Assembly: GCA_003255065.1 (NCBI GenBank)
Contig: QAOA01006931.1
Coordinates: forward strand, 2,375,542-2,439,541
From: Cercis canadensis
Lineage: Eukaryota; Streptophyta; Magnoliopsida; Fabales; Fabaceae
Length of the DNA: 64,000 bases
Direction of reading: 5' to 3'
The position numbers were made by a program, and so were the translations under genes. Shown here in pieces: positions 36,601 to 48,777 of the stretch. The notes beneath the pieces were generated by a model. It was not told where the DNA came from and ran no database searches. It saw only the letters and a list, made by a program, of their open reading frames with translations. Position 1 is the first letter of the stretch, and each line of letters begins with the position of its first letter.

Positions 36601-39150
36601 AAAGGGGGCAGGAGTCTGTCCAAAAGCAGAACCTGTCTGTGCAATTGTAGGGGCTGTGGAATTGAATAATTGGGATGATTGAGTGTTGCTCAAATTTATG
36701 ATTGAACCGAATGGTGATGTACCCTGAACAGGAGCAGAAGAAAACAGGGATGGAGATTGCCCAAAGCCAGGTGATGGAGAAGAGTTAGCTACAAATGCAG
36801 ATGTTGACGGGGCAAAAAGAGAAGGTGCTATTGCTGATGTTGAAGCACCAAAACCTGATGAACTGAAGGCAGAAGCAGAAGTTCCAAATCCAGTAAAGGT
36901 TGAACTCTTAGGGGCAAATGGATTAGAAGAGATTGAGGTAGAGAAAGGATTAGCAGATGACTGAACAAATGCCGATGGACGAGCAAAGGTGTTTGTCTGT
37001 GTGGTAGATGAGCTAAAGCCACCCAAACCAGTAGATGGCACGGAAGGAAGTGATCCACCTATTTTGAATTACAATGTGATAAACAGAAGTGAAGGTCAAC
37101 ATTACTGCAGTAAGAAGCAGCTGAATTAACAAAGCAATCAACAAAAAGAAGAAAGTACCTTTATCTCCCAATTGATAGTCTTCACATCTTAGCTCCTCAT
37201 GGCTTTTGTCTTTGTGAATAGGCATGGCGGATATGGACTCCAACTTTCCAGTCTGTCCAGAGGTACCTCCATCTGCTTCAGTTGTTGCCGTGTAGCTAGC
37301 TACTCTACTTCCCCCCCGTTGATGACCAATATTAGTACATCCAAAATCTGATGCTGTGGACTGCGATCCTGCATGTGAAAATACATGAAGATGACTTTTA
37401 GTTACAATGGCATAAGATACAAAAAGATATAAGGATAAAGAACCCCTTGTAACTTGGAAATAGATATTACAAATAATTCAGTATTCATAACTTCAATGGC
37501 TTCTGAACTCACCAAATGGAGAACTCTGACCTCCAAAAGGTGAGGCGTTACTTCCAAGAGGGCTGCTACTAAATGCTGAAGTAGACTGACCAAAAGTTTG
37601 AGTGGAGCCAAAACTAAAGGACGGGGTACTAGAAGCACCAAACGCAGGAGTACTAGAGGCTCCAAATGCAGGAGTGCTTGAAGTGCCAAATGCAGAGGTA
37701 CTTGATGAACCAAATATAGGTGTACTAGAAGCCCCAAATGGTCCCCCAGCTCCAAATACAGGAGCAGTTGATACACCAAATGCAGTCCCTGTGCTACCAA
37801 AAGTTGCACTTGAGGTTGAACCAAATGTAGGGGTGCTTGTGGCACCAAATGCTGGGGTGGTCACCGAACCAAATGCAGGGGTGCTCGTAGAACCAAAAGC
37901 AGGGGTGCTTGTTGAACAGAATGTTGGTTGAGTTAATGCACCAAAAGGTGTTGAGGAACCAAATATACTGCTCCCAAATGCTGGTTGTGAAGGTTGTGTA
38001 GTACTTCCAAAAGGACTTGTTTGAGTAGGAGTTGACCCAAAGCCTCCAAAAACAGGCTTCTGACCGAAAACTGACGATCCTAGGGAGCACGAGAGTTGCT
38101 CATCAGCATGAAATAGAAAAATATTTACAAATATGCTGACAGGATTAAACCGTTTGTAATAAGACTAAAACAAAAGTTTCTATAGATATTAGAAAAACAG
38201 TTACCACTAAAAGCTGGAGTTGAAGATGACCCAAAAGCAGGCATTGAACTACCAAAAGCTGGTGAAGATGAAGCACCAAAGGTGGTGGTGGAAGAGAAGG
38301 GCAAAGATGATTGGGCTGCACCAAATACACCAGTTGAAGTACCGCCAAATATGGAACTCCCTGTTTGCGAACCAAATGGAGTTGTACTACCAAATGGTTT
38401 TGAGGCAAAAGGATTGCTACTTGAATTGTTGGTCTGCCCAAAAACTGACTGGGAGCCAAATGGGCTCGCAGACGACTGCCCAAAAGCTGTTAAATGAATT
38501 ACCATTATCAATAATTTGTAGAAGCAGCCAGAAATAAAGAAACATACATGCCTCATGCATACTTACATCAAGAAAAATAAACAATACCAAATGATCAAGC
38601 AACTATAGTCCAAAATATGATCACTGAATGCATTAATATCCAATTTATCATAGAATACAAAAAAAAAAAAAAAAAAAANAAAAAAAAAAAAAAAAATGTG
38701 ACAAAATTACAGTTATAACACCAACAAAACTGAATCAATGCTGATAGTCGGGCGCATCAACAGATCCAAATAATCAAGAGAAGCCTTATCTCATCACAAG
38801 CGTAATGATGAAAGGAACCCTGAAGACCTCAATACTTAAAGAATGCGAGAACCAAATATATAAAAGTAGGATAGAAAATGAACGTAACAAAAAACAAAAG
38901 AAAGATTGATTTCCGTGCTGAGGAGAGCAAGTGAAAAGCAATTAAAAACCCAGCCTTGGATTAATGCATTAGTTCATGCCTTCATGGTATATCTTAATAT
39001 TAAGGCAGACAATAAAAAAGATAGGGAGGGGAAAGTCAAGTCAAGGAACATGCAATTAGCTTAATGAAAAACAAAGAAAGCAAAATAAACAAACAAACGT
39101 GCAGTATAGTAGATTAGGAGGTAAGACTCACGATTTGTTGAACCAAACAT
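32466..39150 (-). CDS. NUP98: Nucleoporin NUP98 (FG repeats, GLEBS-like motif, autopeptidase)
   Basis: Eleven coding exons on the minus strand: 39150-39132, 38486-38205, 38079-37513, 37368-37159, 37058-36487, 35783-35696, 35592-35532, 34564-34426, 34358-34242, 34149-33972 and 33148-32466. They close in frame to 971 residues. Residues 1-290 and 360-690 are low-complexity with many FG and PxFG repeats that form the permeability barrier. Residues about 333-359 (SISAMP to QLGDK) match the GLEBS-like segment that binds the mRNA-export factor RAE1/GLE2. The C-terminal autoproteolytic domain (about 800-953) ends in His952-Phe953 followed by Ser954, the conserved self-cleavage site, leaving an 18-residue tail. 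Plants carry NUP98A/B paralogues; I cannot say which this is. An acceptor at 39195/39194 upstream of the ATG suggests an additional 5' untranslated exon. One FG repeat in exon 3 reads Phe-Cys. Confidence 0.94.
33629..33706. repeat. Long poly-A tract in NUP98 intron 10
   Basis: About 78 bases of A with only isolated C interruptions, within the 823-bp last intron. On the transcribed strand this is a poly-U tract. Preceded by a TG-rich microsatellite (about 33601-33613). Exact length is likely to be unreliable in assembly. Confidence 0.9.
35173..35276. repeat. Tandem 52-bp duplication in NUP98 intron 7
   Basis: Two adjacent copies of a 52-bp unit (35173-35224 and 35225-35276) differ by about one base. 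Unlike the N-junction repeats there is no N between them, so this looks like a true small tandem duplication, intronic and non-coding. Confidence 0.8.
38661..38696. repeat. Poly-A tract with N in NUP98 intron 1
   Basis: A run of about 36 A residues interrupted by N at 38679. Probably a homopolymer whose length could not be resolved by the assembly. Confidence 0.85.
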
Positions 39151-39830
39151 GATTAGACTTTCCAAAAGCAGTAGTCGCTTGATTCTACCGAACTGCAATC
39201 AGTGTTGAATACACGGCAATCAAACTTCATTGCTACTAGCTTTTCCTTTAGGGGGAAAAAAGTCATCAATAAGAGAAAGCACTTCCCAAATAGCAGTAAG
39301 CGTTACAATAATCACGTTGCACTATGCATACAAGAAAGAAAGAAAATTGGCGGTATCATGATAATATCATGGAGGCTTTCCGCCACATGGAGCAAACTAG
39401 AAATTTGTGACGCGATCAACCAGAATGGAGCTCATGTTAAGATATTGATGTGAAGACTACCATCATGTAATCACTTTATTACAGGCAATGTGCCTTCTAA
39501 GGACTTGTCCTCAGTGCCGGTCGTTGCAAACGATGACATTATAGGAAAAATTAAGCATAGAAAAATAAAAGAATGAGAAATTCCGTCAATCAAAAGAGCT
39601 TTAATAGGAAAAACCTTAAATTAAATTGAGAGAAACACGTACAATGGACGAGATAGATCTTCTTCGCACAACTTGAATCGTCGATTAGGGCAAAGGATAA
39701 AAATAGGGCCGGAAGCTATCTGTCGTCAAGCACTTCAGACAGAAAACGCATACCAATAGCGAAAGGCAGAAGGGTTCTGCCACTGCGTCTTTCGTGATTC
39801 AGGCACACTGACACAGAAGGGGAAGAGGTT

Positions 39831-39839
39831 CTTTTTATA
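39831..39839 (-). promoter_or_regulatory. Candidate TATA box of NUP98
   Basis: On the minus strand the sequence reads TATAAAAAG, about 680 bp upstream of the NUP98 ATG. A G+C-richer leader follows (about 39800-39650). A donor-like GTACGT near 39645 and an acceptor just before 39195 would remove a 5' untranslated intron. Inference from position and signals only. Confidence 0.45.
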
Positions 39840-40136
39840 AGCGCAGGGGTAACCGGGTAATGCCGCGTAGCGTTAAAATTCCGTCAGTCATTCTCAACAA
39901 AAAACAAAAATTAAAAAAAAGGAAATTTTGACCATATAATATGTTTTGGTCTCTATATTTTTAAATAAACATTTCGAAAAATAAACGAATTTGTTTATAT
40001 TCTTAACACAGTCGAAAAAATAATAACTGTAATACTAACGTGGCAGCCACGTGGCCTGGACAATTTTTTTTATTCGTTCTCGTATTAATATTGCAATTAA
40101 AAACTAAAAGAAATAAATTAAGAAAAAAGTTGCAAC

Positions 40137-40460
40137 CTGAAGCTTGAAGCAGTCTCCTTTGCGTCTATCATCTCCGTTCTCCATTCTTCAGGCCACATCT
40201 CTTTAAATCTGGAAAAGACAATTTGCCAAGAAAATGAACAGGATACCCATGTTGCAAAAATCATAACCTTTCTTCCTCCCAACAAATAATCCCCATTGCC
40301 CATCATCAAAGAGATCAAGAAAATTCAAAATTTTAACAGGAGCGGACGAAAATAGATACCCACCTAGAATCGGAGGAGAGAGATGAGAGAACGAGAAGAA
40401 CTCGTAGAAATCTGAAAGCTTCAGCGTCGGATGAATGGGGGAGACCAAACACGACGCCAT
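40137..40460 (-). pseudogene. Two-exon 5' gene fragment of unknown family
   Basis: On the minus strand an ATG at 40460 opens [12 protein letters not shown]..., which could be spliced from a donor at 40359 (exon 40460-40360) to an acceptor before 40208 (exon 40208-40137). The joined frame continues as [20 protein letters not shown], with a good donor after 40137. No further coding exon is visible before the NUP98 promoter. It could be the truncated head of a lost gene, an alternative upstream exon set of the NUP98 transcript, or chance. I recognise no domain; the Ser/Phe-rich start could be an organelle targeting peptide. Confidence 0.3.
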
Positions 40461-40958
40461 TTTGCGGGAACGAAAGAGGCTACATGAATCCCACGATTCA
40501 CCCAAAATCACATTAACTCCTCTCCCTTTCGGCTATCCTCTAACGCACAGTGAAGAAAAGAACAAGGACTGTGACACTCAAGGGTCTCTCTTATGGAGAC
40601 GGAGTGAAAAACAGTGGGGGAGGGGGGGGAAACGGAGCCAAAAATACTCACATGGACTGCGGCTTTTTTGTCACGTTGGTGCCATGATAAAATTATTGCC
40701 ACATAATTAAGACATTAAGCTACGTGATTATTAAATTCACCGTCTTATAATTAAGTCAATTAAAATAATTTAAAAATTAAAAAACCCCCGATAAAAAAAA
40801 TTATAAAAGCCTAAAACATATTTAAATCTGTATTTAAATATGATAATATACTTAATATTGATAATCACATATTTAACATAAAATAATCACGTATATCAAT
40901 ATTTAATACAATATTTTCTCGAACCATTGCATCATTTTCTAAAAATATAAAACTTAAG

Positions 40959-42500
40959 TAAAGTTTTATAGGTGTTAGTAGTATTATTCTTCTATTAAAA
41001 TATTACATGTGTATTATTTTTTACACATCAGCAATAATATTATCTCTCCATTATTCCTTAAAATTTTATCTTCATAGACCTNTAATATTATCTCACCATT
41101 ATTCCTTAAAATTTTATCTTCATAGACCTCAATTTCTCTCTCCTTGGCAACCCCTCATTCCCTCTGCAACAATCCCTCATGCATATCCACATCCAAATGC
41201 TCTGCTTCTTGGTCCCCTAATTCCTCATGCTCCTCTTCAACAGCCCCTCGTCCCTACCCCTACTCAAAACAATAACTTCCCTCATCCAACCAACTCATAA
41301 AAAGAAACACAAAACCAAAGTTTTATGTGTCTTCCGCTATGTGTTTCGCTTCTTTTCCATAATAACTGCCATGGCTTGCAAATTCCCCACAGTCCCAGTG
41401 GGAATCCCAAACAATCACCATCGGAGTGTTGCTAGTGCCACCAAGATCACCAGCACTTTGTTTGGATACTGCAAAGGGTGGGTTTCCCTTTCAATACAAG
41501 AGAACCCAATGTGTTTCCCATCCTAATAGTTGAACTAGCCATGCAAACCAATATGTTGTAAAAAGGGTTGAGCACATGGATGGTTAGAGTGGGAGTGAGG
41601 AATTGTTGCAGAAAGAGAGAATGACACCACCGGAGGTTGTTGGGGGAGAGAGAAATTGAGCCCAGGTAAAGATGATATTTTGAGAAATAATGAAGAGATA
41701 ATGTGTAAAAAAAGAATACATATGTAACATTTTAATAGGAGGACAATACCAGTAATACCTATAGAACTTTATCTAAATATTATATGTATATTATTTTTTA
41801 TACATAATATCTTCATTATTCTTCAAAATATCATTTTCACCTGGGCCCAATTTTTATCCCCCAACAACCTCCACTGGTGTTCTTCTCTCCCTTTACAACA
41901 ATTCCTCACTCCCACTTTAACCATCCCTGCGCCCAACCCTTTCTGCAACATATTGGTTTGCATGACTAGTTCAACTACCAAGGATGGGAAACACATTGGG
42001 TTCTCTTGTATTGAAAGGGAAACCCACTCTTTGCAGTATCCAAACAAAGTGTCGGTGATCTTGGTGCCACCGGCAACACTCCGGTGGTGACCGTCTAGGA
42101 TTCCAATTGGGAGGGTGGAGAATTTGCAAGTTGTGGTGGTTATTATGGAGAATGAGAAAAACATAGAGTAGAAGACACATAAAAACTTTGGTTTTGTGTT
42201 TCTTTTTCTAGGTTGGTTGGACGCGGGAAGTTGTTGTTGGGAGTGGAAGTGGAGGAGGAGGGGCTATTGAAGAGGAGCATGAGGAATTAGGGACCAATAA
42301 GCAGAGCATTCTGATATGGATATGTGTGAGGGATTGTTGCAGAGTGAATGAGGGTTTGCTAGGGGAGAGAGAAATTGGGGTCCATGAAGATGAAATTTTA
42401 AAAAAATAATAGAAAAATTATGTGGCGGCTAACGTGTAAAAAATAATACGCATATAATTTTTTAATAAAAAATCAACAATACCAGCACCGATGTCGTTTA
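40959..42500. mobile_element. Large inverted-repeat element carrying captured MIZ1/DUF617 fragments
   Basis: Two related units lie head to head: 40959-41771 and, inverted, about 41772-42500. The outer ends share a related terminal sequence (TAAAGTTYTATAGG type), which also appears inverted at 41753-41771. Each unit contains a degenerate copy of one host gene piece. The plus-strand copy encodes, at 41371-41526, a peptide with TLFGYCKGWVSLSIQENP. The minus-strand copy (42164-41823) has the same followed by SLVVELVMQTNMLQKG. These words match the MIZU-KUSSEI1 (DUF617) domain of plants. Neither copy is a complete gene. The element family is unclear (Pack-type DNA transposon or foldback). It ends just upstream of the TIM13 5' region. 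Confidence 0.6.
41035..41129. repeat. 47-bp duplication around a single N (likely artefact)
   Basis: Positions 41035-41081 and 41083-41129 match except for one base and are separated by N at 41082. The pattern matches the other N junctions and slightly distorts the left arm of the surrounding inverted-repeat element. Confidence 0.85.
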
Positions 42501-42539
42501 AGGCAAAAAGAGGTACCATTTAGCCTTCCCATTCCCGAG

Positions 42540-42664
42540 CTCAATACGAACTACACCCCTCTCCCCTCTGACTCAGTCTCAACCCTCGCGCTCGTATCTT
42601 GTGTGTTCTCTCGATTCGGCACCTAACTCCGGCGCGACAGTAGCACCGATAAGAGCCAGCAGCG
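42540..42664 (+). other. Probable 5' untranslated exon of TIM13
   Basis: A CT-rich, gene-leader-like stretch ends with a good donor (GCG followed by GTACGT at 42665). A matching acceptor (TTCCAG) lies at 43753-43758, 25 bp before the TIM13 ATG. Splicing would remove a 1.1-kb leader intron, common in plant housekeeping genes. No coding sequence is implied. Confidence 0.45.
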
Positions 42665-43783
42665 GTACGTTCTCAAAATTTCCCTCTGCGTGGTTTCAAC
42701 GAAAACCCTAGGTTTAACTGGGTGATATCGGTGTTAGGGGTTTTAAATATCTCTTTGCTTTTGATTTCCACTCTTTGCATCTTACAATGACTGTCTGAGC
42801 AACGTTTTCCCATTCTTGAGTGGGGGCAATAGCTGCTGTACAATTTTTGAAGGCATCTTCCATTTCTGTTTCTTTCAAATTTATCGCATATTCAGTGAAT
42901 CAGTTGAATCTTTTTGCTTATTGTGTGTGCTAATTGAACCCAACGCCACTGTAAGTTGTTACTGGTTGAACCCAGAACTTGAGTTGCAACCTTTTCATGG
43001 CGTGGAAGAATTGGGATAAATTAAATGTAGAATGAATTGGGATATACGGTTTATGAACTCCACTTTGCAGGGGCTTGAAATAAAAACTAATCCATAGGAT
43101 AGGACCATAACGCCTTGTAAGCTTGTACGTGTGATTCGGGTGTGAAAGGGAGGGAGAGGGGAGAATATAATTTCATAATTGGGTCTCTGTTTAATTTATG
43201 AACTGGTTTTCGTTAATATGATGCGAGTCATCGACACTAAACTATAATTTTCCCTAAATTAAAGAGGTACCTTCGGACCAAAGTTTTTTCCTCTTTCTTT
43301 TTGACTATTTATCTGGGAAGGAGAAGAGTAAAATGAAAGATGCAGGAATCCTTGAAAGATTTTAGGTATCAACTTTCGAGAACCGCTTTGAATGACTAAT
43401 TAAACTTTCACAAATCGAAGTGATACAAAAAAAACAAAAAATCTTTTAGGGAGGTAAGGTATTTTCATTGCATCTTTTAAGGAATAAAATAACTTTTTAC
43501 TCGATAGAGAAAAATACATGAAAAAAATAAAAAAGAAACAACAAAAATACTAATATCTAAATAGTGTCATCAAAATATTGGAAAAAGCATTGGAAAAAAA
43601 GAAAAAAAAGCATTATTAAATGTATCTTAACCATTTGGTCCTAAAATTTACATTTAGGGATCAAATATAGGGGGTTTAAGGTCAGCTAAGGCTTTTCCCC
43701 ATTACATTAGTTTTGTACTGCTGCCTATCTGGACCAATCAAGGGTAACGTAGTTCCAGGCTGCTGATTTAGGGTTGTAAAGCA

Positions 43784-45705
43784 ATGGATTCGTTCTCAAC
43801 TCCCTCGAGTGGATCGTCACCTCAATTTTCTGCGAAGGATTTCAAAGACCAGCTGAAGACCCAACTTGCCCAGGCATATGCTGAGGAATTCCTTGAGGTA
43901 TCTCACTATTTTTCTCTTATACACCACTTGTATGAATTTCAATATATGATTTTTCTTGTTTAACCACCTGTGGTTTGCAATATCTGTGAGTTCTCTTGCT
44001 TTTATCTTTATTATAATTGCTGTTTATATGTTTGTTTATATTTTTTTTGTTTGAATTTCTTCGATTTTATATCTATTTTTAATAATTTATTGTGTACACA
44101 TGCGGGTTTTACCATGGTTAATGTATTCAATTGAGTGTAGTCCTAGTTAATGCTTCTTGTGGATGCTGATACTATTTGTAGTCCAATCTTTTCAACATCA
44201 AACCTCTGCTTGGAAACAATGGCATATTTGGATCCTCAGTCTTGCTTTATGATCTCAAACATATTATAGCTCAATTAAAGAAGCATGGCATTTTATTGAA
44301 TTTCTTGATATGTCTTTAGGTACTAAAAAGGAACCGTGAACGATTTTTAATTTGTCCCTTAGTGAAAATATTGAAGATAAAGAAGAGGGCGGGGGGGANN
44401 NNNNNNNNNNNNNNNNNNNNNNNNNNNNNNNNNNNNNNNNNNNNNNNNNNNNNNNNNNNNNNNNNNNNNNNNNNNNNNNNNNNNNNNNNNNNNNNNNNNN
44501 NNNNNNNNNNNNNNNNNNNNNNCCCACAGTTCTTACTCTGGTTTGATTATTATGGCAAAGTAGATGTAATGAGTGATCTTGGATGATTAGTGCTTTCAAG
44601 TTATTTGTGTTATAAAGTTATTAAAATAAAAATCCAAAGGTACAAGTGATTACCTCCATCTACTTAAGGTTTTGGCTTGTCCACGTATGAATTGTTTAGA
44701 TAGTTACCTTTTTAGGTTGAATGGTGCATTATAAGAGGTAACGAGGGTACCTTTTTACGTTTTTGCTAGGGTGGGGCAATGCTGGCTAAGATTGTCATGA
44801 AAGAATATAGTGGATAATTGTGAACTACTTTGGACACTGATTTTATTTAGTTGACCATATTCTTTTTTCTTCCACTTATCTTACAATTGTTACTTATTGT
44901 GCAGACAGTGAAGGGGAGGGGGGTGGTTTCAAAGGTCAAATGTCTTAGATAGAAAAATTATCTATTTCTTGGGCGCAACTTTTTGGATTGTACAAAAAAT
45001 GCCAAGGGGAGATTGTTATATTGAATGATTGTTTGTTCATTATGTGAAAATATATGTATGTTGTAGTACTAATAATTGATTATTTATGATCACGTCTTCT
45101 ACATAAAAATATCATTGATGGAAAATATAAGATGCATATATATTTTGTATAAGTAATTGTAGTAAGTTTTTCCCACAGTTCTTACTCTGGTTTGATTATT
45201 ATGGCAAAGTAGATGTAATGAGTGATCTTGGATGATTAGTGCTTTCAAGTTATTTGTGTTATAAAGTTATTAAAAAAAAAAAATCTAAAGGTACAAGTGA
45301 TTACCTCCATTTACTTAAGGTTTTGGCTTGTCCACGTATGAATTGTTTAGATAGTTACCTTTTTAGGTTGAATGGTGCATTATAAGAGGTAACGAGGGTA
45401 CCTTTTTACGTTTTTGCTAGGGCGGGGCAATGCTGGCTAAGATTGTCATTAAAGAATATAGTGGATAATTGTGAACTACTTTGGACACTGATTTTATTTG
45501 GTTGACCATATTCTTTTTTCTTCCACTTATCTTACAATTGTTACTTATTGTGCAGACAGTGAGGGGGAAGTGTTTTGAGAAGTGTTTAACAAAACCAGGA
45601 TCAAGCCTAAGTGGGAGTGAAAGCAGTTGCATCTCTAGATGTGTAGACCGATATATCGAGGCCACAGGCATAGTTAGCAAAGCATTATTTAGTGCACCTC
45701 GATGA
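43784..45705 (+). CDS. TIM13: Mitochondrial intermembrane-space chaperone TIM13
   Basis: Two coding exons, 43784-43897 and 45556-45705, join in frame to 87 residues, the normal length for TIM13. The twin CX3C motif is complete: Cys44/Cys48 and Cys63/Cys67, with the family words KPGSSLSGSESSC and CVDRYIEAT. Small TIMs form hexamers (TIM8-TIM13) that escort hydrophobic precursors across the intermembrane space; import relies on oxidative folding of these cysteines. The coding intron (1,658 bp as shown) contains a 124-base gap and a duplicated block that includes a second, defective copy of the acceptor and the first bases of exon 2 (near 44905). The distance and structure of the intron are therefore unreliable, but both exons read cleanly. 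Confidence 0.94.
44399..44522. other. Assembly gap (124 Ns)
   Basis: Unknown sequence inside the TIM13 intron. The sequence immediately to its right repeats downstream at 45172. Confidence 0.99.
44523..45566. repeat. ~395-bp duplicated block covering TIM13 intron end and acceptor
   Basis: Positions 44523-44915 and 45172-45566 are about 98% alike by eye. Both copies include the 3' splice site and ACAGTGA start of exon 2. In the first copy the coding sequence then diverges into a G-rich stretch and soon reaches a stop, so only the second copy is functional. The first copy begins exactly at the edge of the N gap. A misplaced alternative contig is likely; a real partial tandem duplication is the alternative. 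Confidence 0.8.
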
Positions 45706-48700
45706 AATTCGAACAACCTTTGGAAATCTTAGGTTGCTCAATTTTTGAGAATCAACTACTTGGAATTGCAAAGTATGTGTTTTATGTTGCTATTTACATT
45801 CATGATTTTTATCTCCGTATTGAATGCCATGTAAACTTTCAATGTTATGAGGGATAGCCAGTTATTTTGACAATGAGCGTACTGGAGGCATTGGAATTTT
45901 CTAGCAAGTTTGTGCTAACAAGAATTCAAATTTGGTTTGATATGAAAATGGCAGAAGATAGTAAAAGAATTTGCGACCTAATCCTTGCTTTTTAAGGAAG
46001 GAAAAATAGCTTCAGCTAAGGTTTACTAAGCAATGTCTAAAATAATAGATCCTGCATTTCCCCCGAAATTTTCCGTTATTATGCATCTAATTGCAATATA
46101 CTAGCTCACTAGAATTCCGAAAGGCTATGCCTTTTCTGAGCCTTTAGTTTGGTAGTAATCGAAGAATGAATTCTCAAACCACATGGAAAGAACACTGCTA
46201 GAAGATCTGCTTTAAAATCTAGCAATAGAAGACACTGTTGTGCTTCTGGATTTGCTGTTGTTTATTTTAGGAATATTATATATGCTTTTGAACGTTCTCT
46301 TGTCTGCGTTGTTGTTGGCTTGAATCTGATAAATGTATCTAAGCTGAGAAATTTAGTCATTTATTTATTGTGCCCCAATCTCCACAGATCATCATATCAT
46401 GAAGGCAAAATGCGAGAATGATTTTTTTTTCTAGAATAAAACGTTTTTGTCATTAAATGACTTTCCCGGATGAGTTCCTTTTTCTTTTTTCGTTTTTCGT
46501 TTACACTTAGGTGGCTTTCAGTGCAGAATTTTTTTTTTTTTTTAATTTTCAAAAAATATCATTTTTGAGAATCTTATTCTCAAGAATATTATAATTTATA
46601 TTTGGTTGACTGCAAATATTTTTAGGAATGTTAGATATTCATTCTTGAGAATTTTACATTTTCATGTTTGGTTCAAATGTTATTTTTTAAAAAAATACTC
46701 CCATCTAAATTTGGATGAAAAAAATAAATAAATTATTATCATATATCATTTTTATTGTGAGACTCATATATAACAAGTAATATGAAAGAAAAAAAAAATT
46801 ATGCACAAAGTGGCAAAAATAAATAATAATAGATTCAAATGAGCTCAAAGTGGTAACTTTTGCAAATCTATCCCGACAAAATAACTTATGTGATTACTTA
46901 CTACTTATTGCGTCTCTATCTAAATGGGTTGAGTTCTGCCTTTAATAATCAGACAACACCACATGCCATTGAGTGAGGAGTCCAAGTTTCTAATTACAAA
47001 TGTATTGCACCCATCAAAGTTTTGTGAAGTACCATGTGTCCAACTTATGTTTCTGTTGACATTCGATACAATCAAATGAATTCTTGAAGAAGAAAACCAG
47101 ACAAGTTCATGGCCTTGAAAATTGAAATTGAAATTCATGAGCACATAATGAACATCATAGAAACAATAGTGTTAAAGAAGATCAAATTTACAGACTTGTC
47201 ATGATAAGCCAAATAGAAAAACTTCAGAAGATACGTTCTGCTTCCTTGATGATGAAAAAAAAAGAAGGGATACAATAACCAGTCTTGAATTTTACAATGT
47301 ACTGAGGAAATTGAGTAGTCAGCGTTTCTCTGCAGGAACTATATATCTCTCCAGTTTTTCCAGCAGCAGGGTTGTCTTTCAGTCCATTTTGGCAGGGTCT
47401 TCTGATTCTTATTAAAGGCATTCAGGATTTTTCTCTGATTAAGATGGGTTAGAAGTATACACAGGTTTAACTTCATTCAATAGTTATCTACCAAAACACA
47501 AGCAACTGCGAGTATAAGCTTTGCTCCTCTCCACTCGGCAAGATAATTTCCATTAGGGAACCCTATTGATCAGGCAAGAACGTTGCTTTCCACTGCTCCT
47601 ATCAAGAAAGATGACAGAAGAACGAGAAATTTTCTTCACATCTTCATATTGCAGTTGCCTTAACAAAAGTCAGATTCTGATGTGCATACAATATATTGGA
47701 AAAGAGCACAAATAAAATATATTGAAAAAAAAAAGCCCAAAAAGTTTTTAATATAGTGATGATCAATGGCAAAAAGAATAATCATGTCAATTTTTCTTGG
47801 ATCATTGTATTAAAGGGGCGTCAATTCAGATAGTAGAAACACGAATTATTAATAACTGAAAAACACCAAAGAGTTAGTAAAGAATATTAGAAAGACACTA
47901 TAAAAGAAGAAGCTTGATAGTCATATTAAGACTCAATTCATCAATGCCAACAACATAGTCAATTTAATAAACATATGACTTTATCAAAATTTCTCAACTA
48001 ACAGTCCAATGACTTTAACCCAGAAGAAACAAGCATTTGTTACCATTCATACAAATGCAATTGGAAATAAAGTATCTCACCTTCTTTGATCACTTATAGC
48101 ATACCACTGACAATCATTTCATGTAAAAGCTTCTTTGCCTTATCATTCTTATTTTTCTCTAGAGGAGCTCGAATAATTGTTTTGAAAGATACCAACCATT
48201 ATCTTCCATATATGAAGGTAAGGGCATTGCTTCATCATGCAAGTCCTCTTTCCAAAACCCATCACATCATAGTCAACTATAGGTATAGCTCTTAATGCAG
48301 AACCGTAAATAAACACAGAGGAGTTTATACAAGAATGTTTTGAAGACCTACCATCAACCACAGCACATCAATCATAATCAACTATAGATATCACTTATTT
48401 TCTTTTCCTTTTCCTTTTTCTTTTTCTTGGCCACCAATTATAGGCGTCAGATTTAGAAACATGCATCTCATGAAAAGCAAAAGATGTTAAGCTGTTGGTT
48501 GTTATTCACGATTGATATGCCATCTGCAATTGATCTTCCAAAAGATTACCATATAATCATCGTTTTTAGAGTTCAAACGACAGAAAAACCTAGAAATATG
48601 TTTAAAAAAAAAAAAAGATAAAAAGAAGGAAAAAGGAAGGGGGCTAACTCTGTCATTGTTTCAGGCAACTTTAATTTCATGAAAAACATCAGATATTTCT

Positions 48701-48777
48701 TTAAGAATTATGCATAGGTTCGTTTGTCTGCATGTTATTTATCCCCACCACCCCCACCATTAAATGTGGGTAGTCCC
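45706..48777. other. Intergenic DNA up to the retrotransposon
   Basis: A+T-rich, with no recognised domain. On the minus strand 47224-47421 there is a short frame (MPLIRIRRPCQNGLKD...) next to plausible splice signals, which may belong to a spliced non-coding or unknown transcript. No protein family was recognised. Confidence 0.5.

Noticed and set aside
37402-37931. Long open frames rich in Leu/His/Gln or Val/Pro/Asn overlapping NUP98
   Set aside because: They are shadow frames of the repetitive FG-coding exon 3; the exon with splice signals and family similarity is on the minus strand in another frame.
42816-43019. Possible small protein in the TIM13 leader region
   Set aside because: Cys/Phe-rich frame with no domain, inside a probable 5' untranslated intron.
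44352-44586. Open frames spanning the N gap
   Set aside because: They exist only because Ns were translated as unknown residues.
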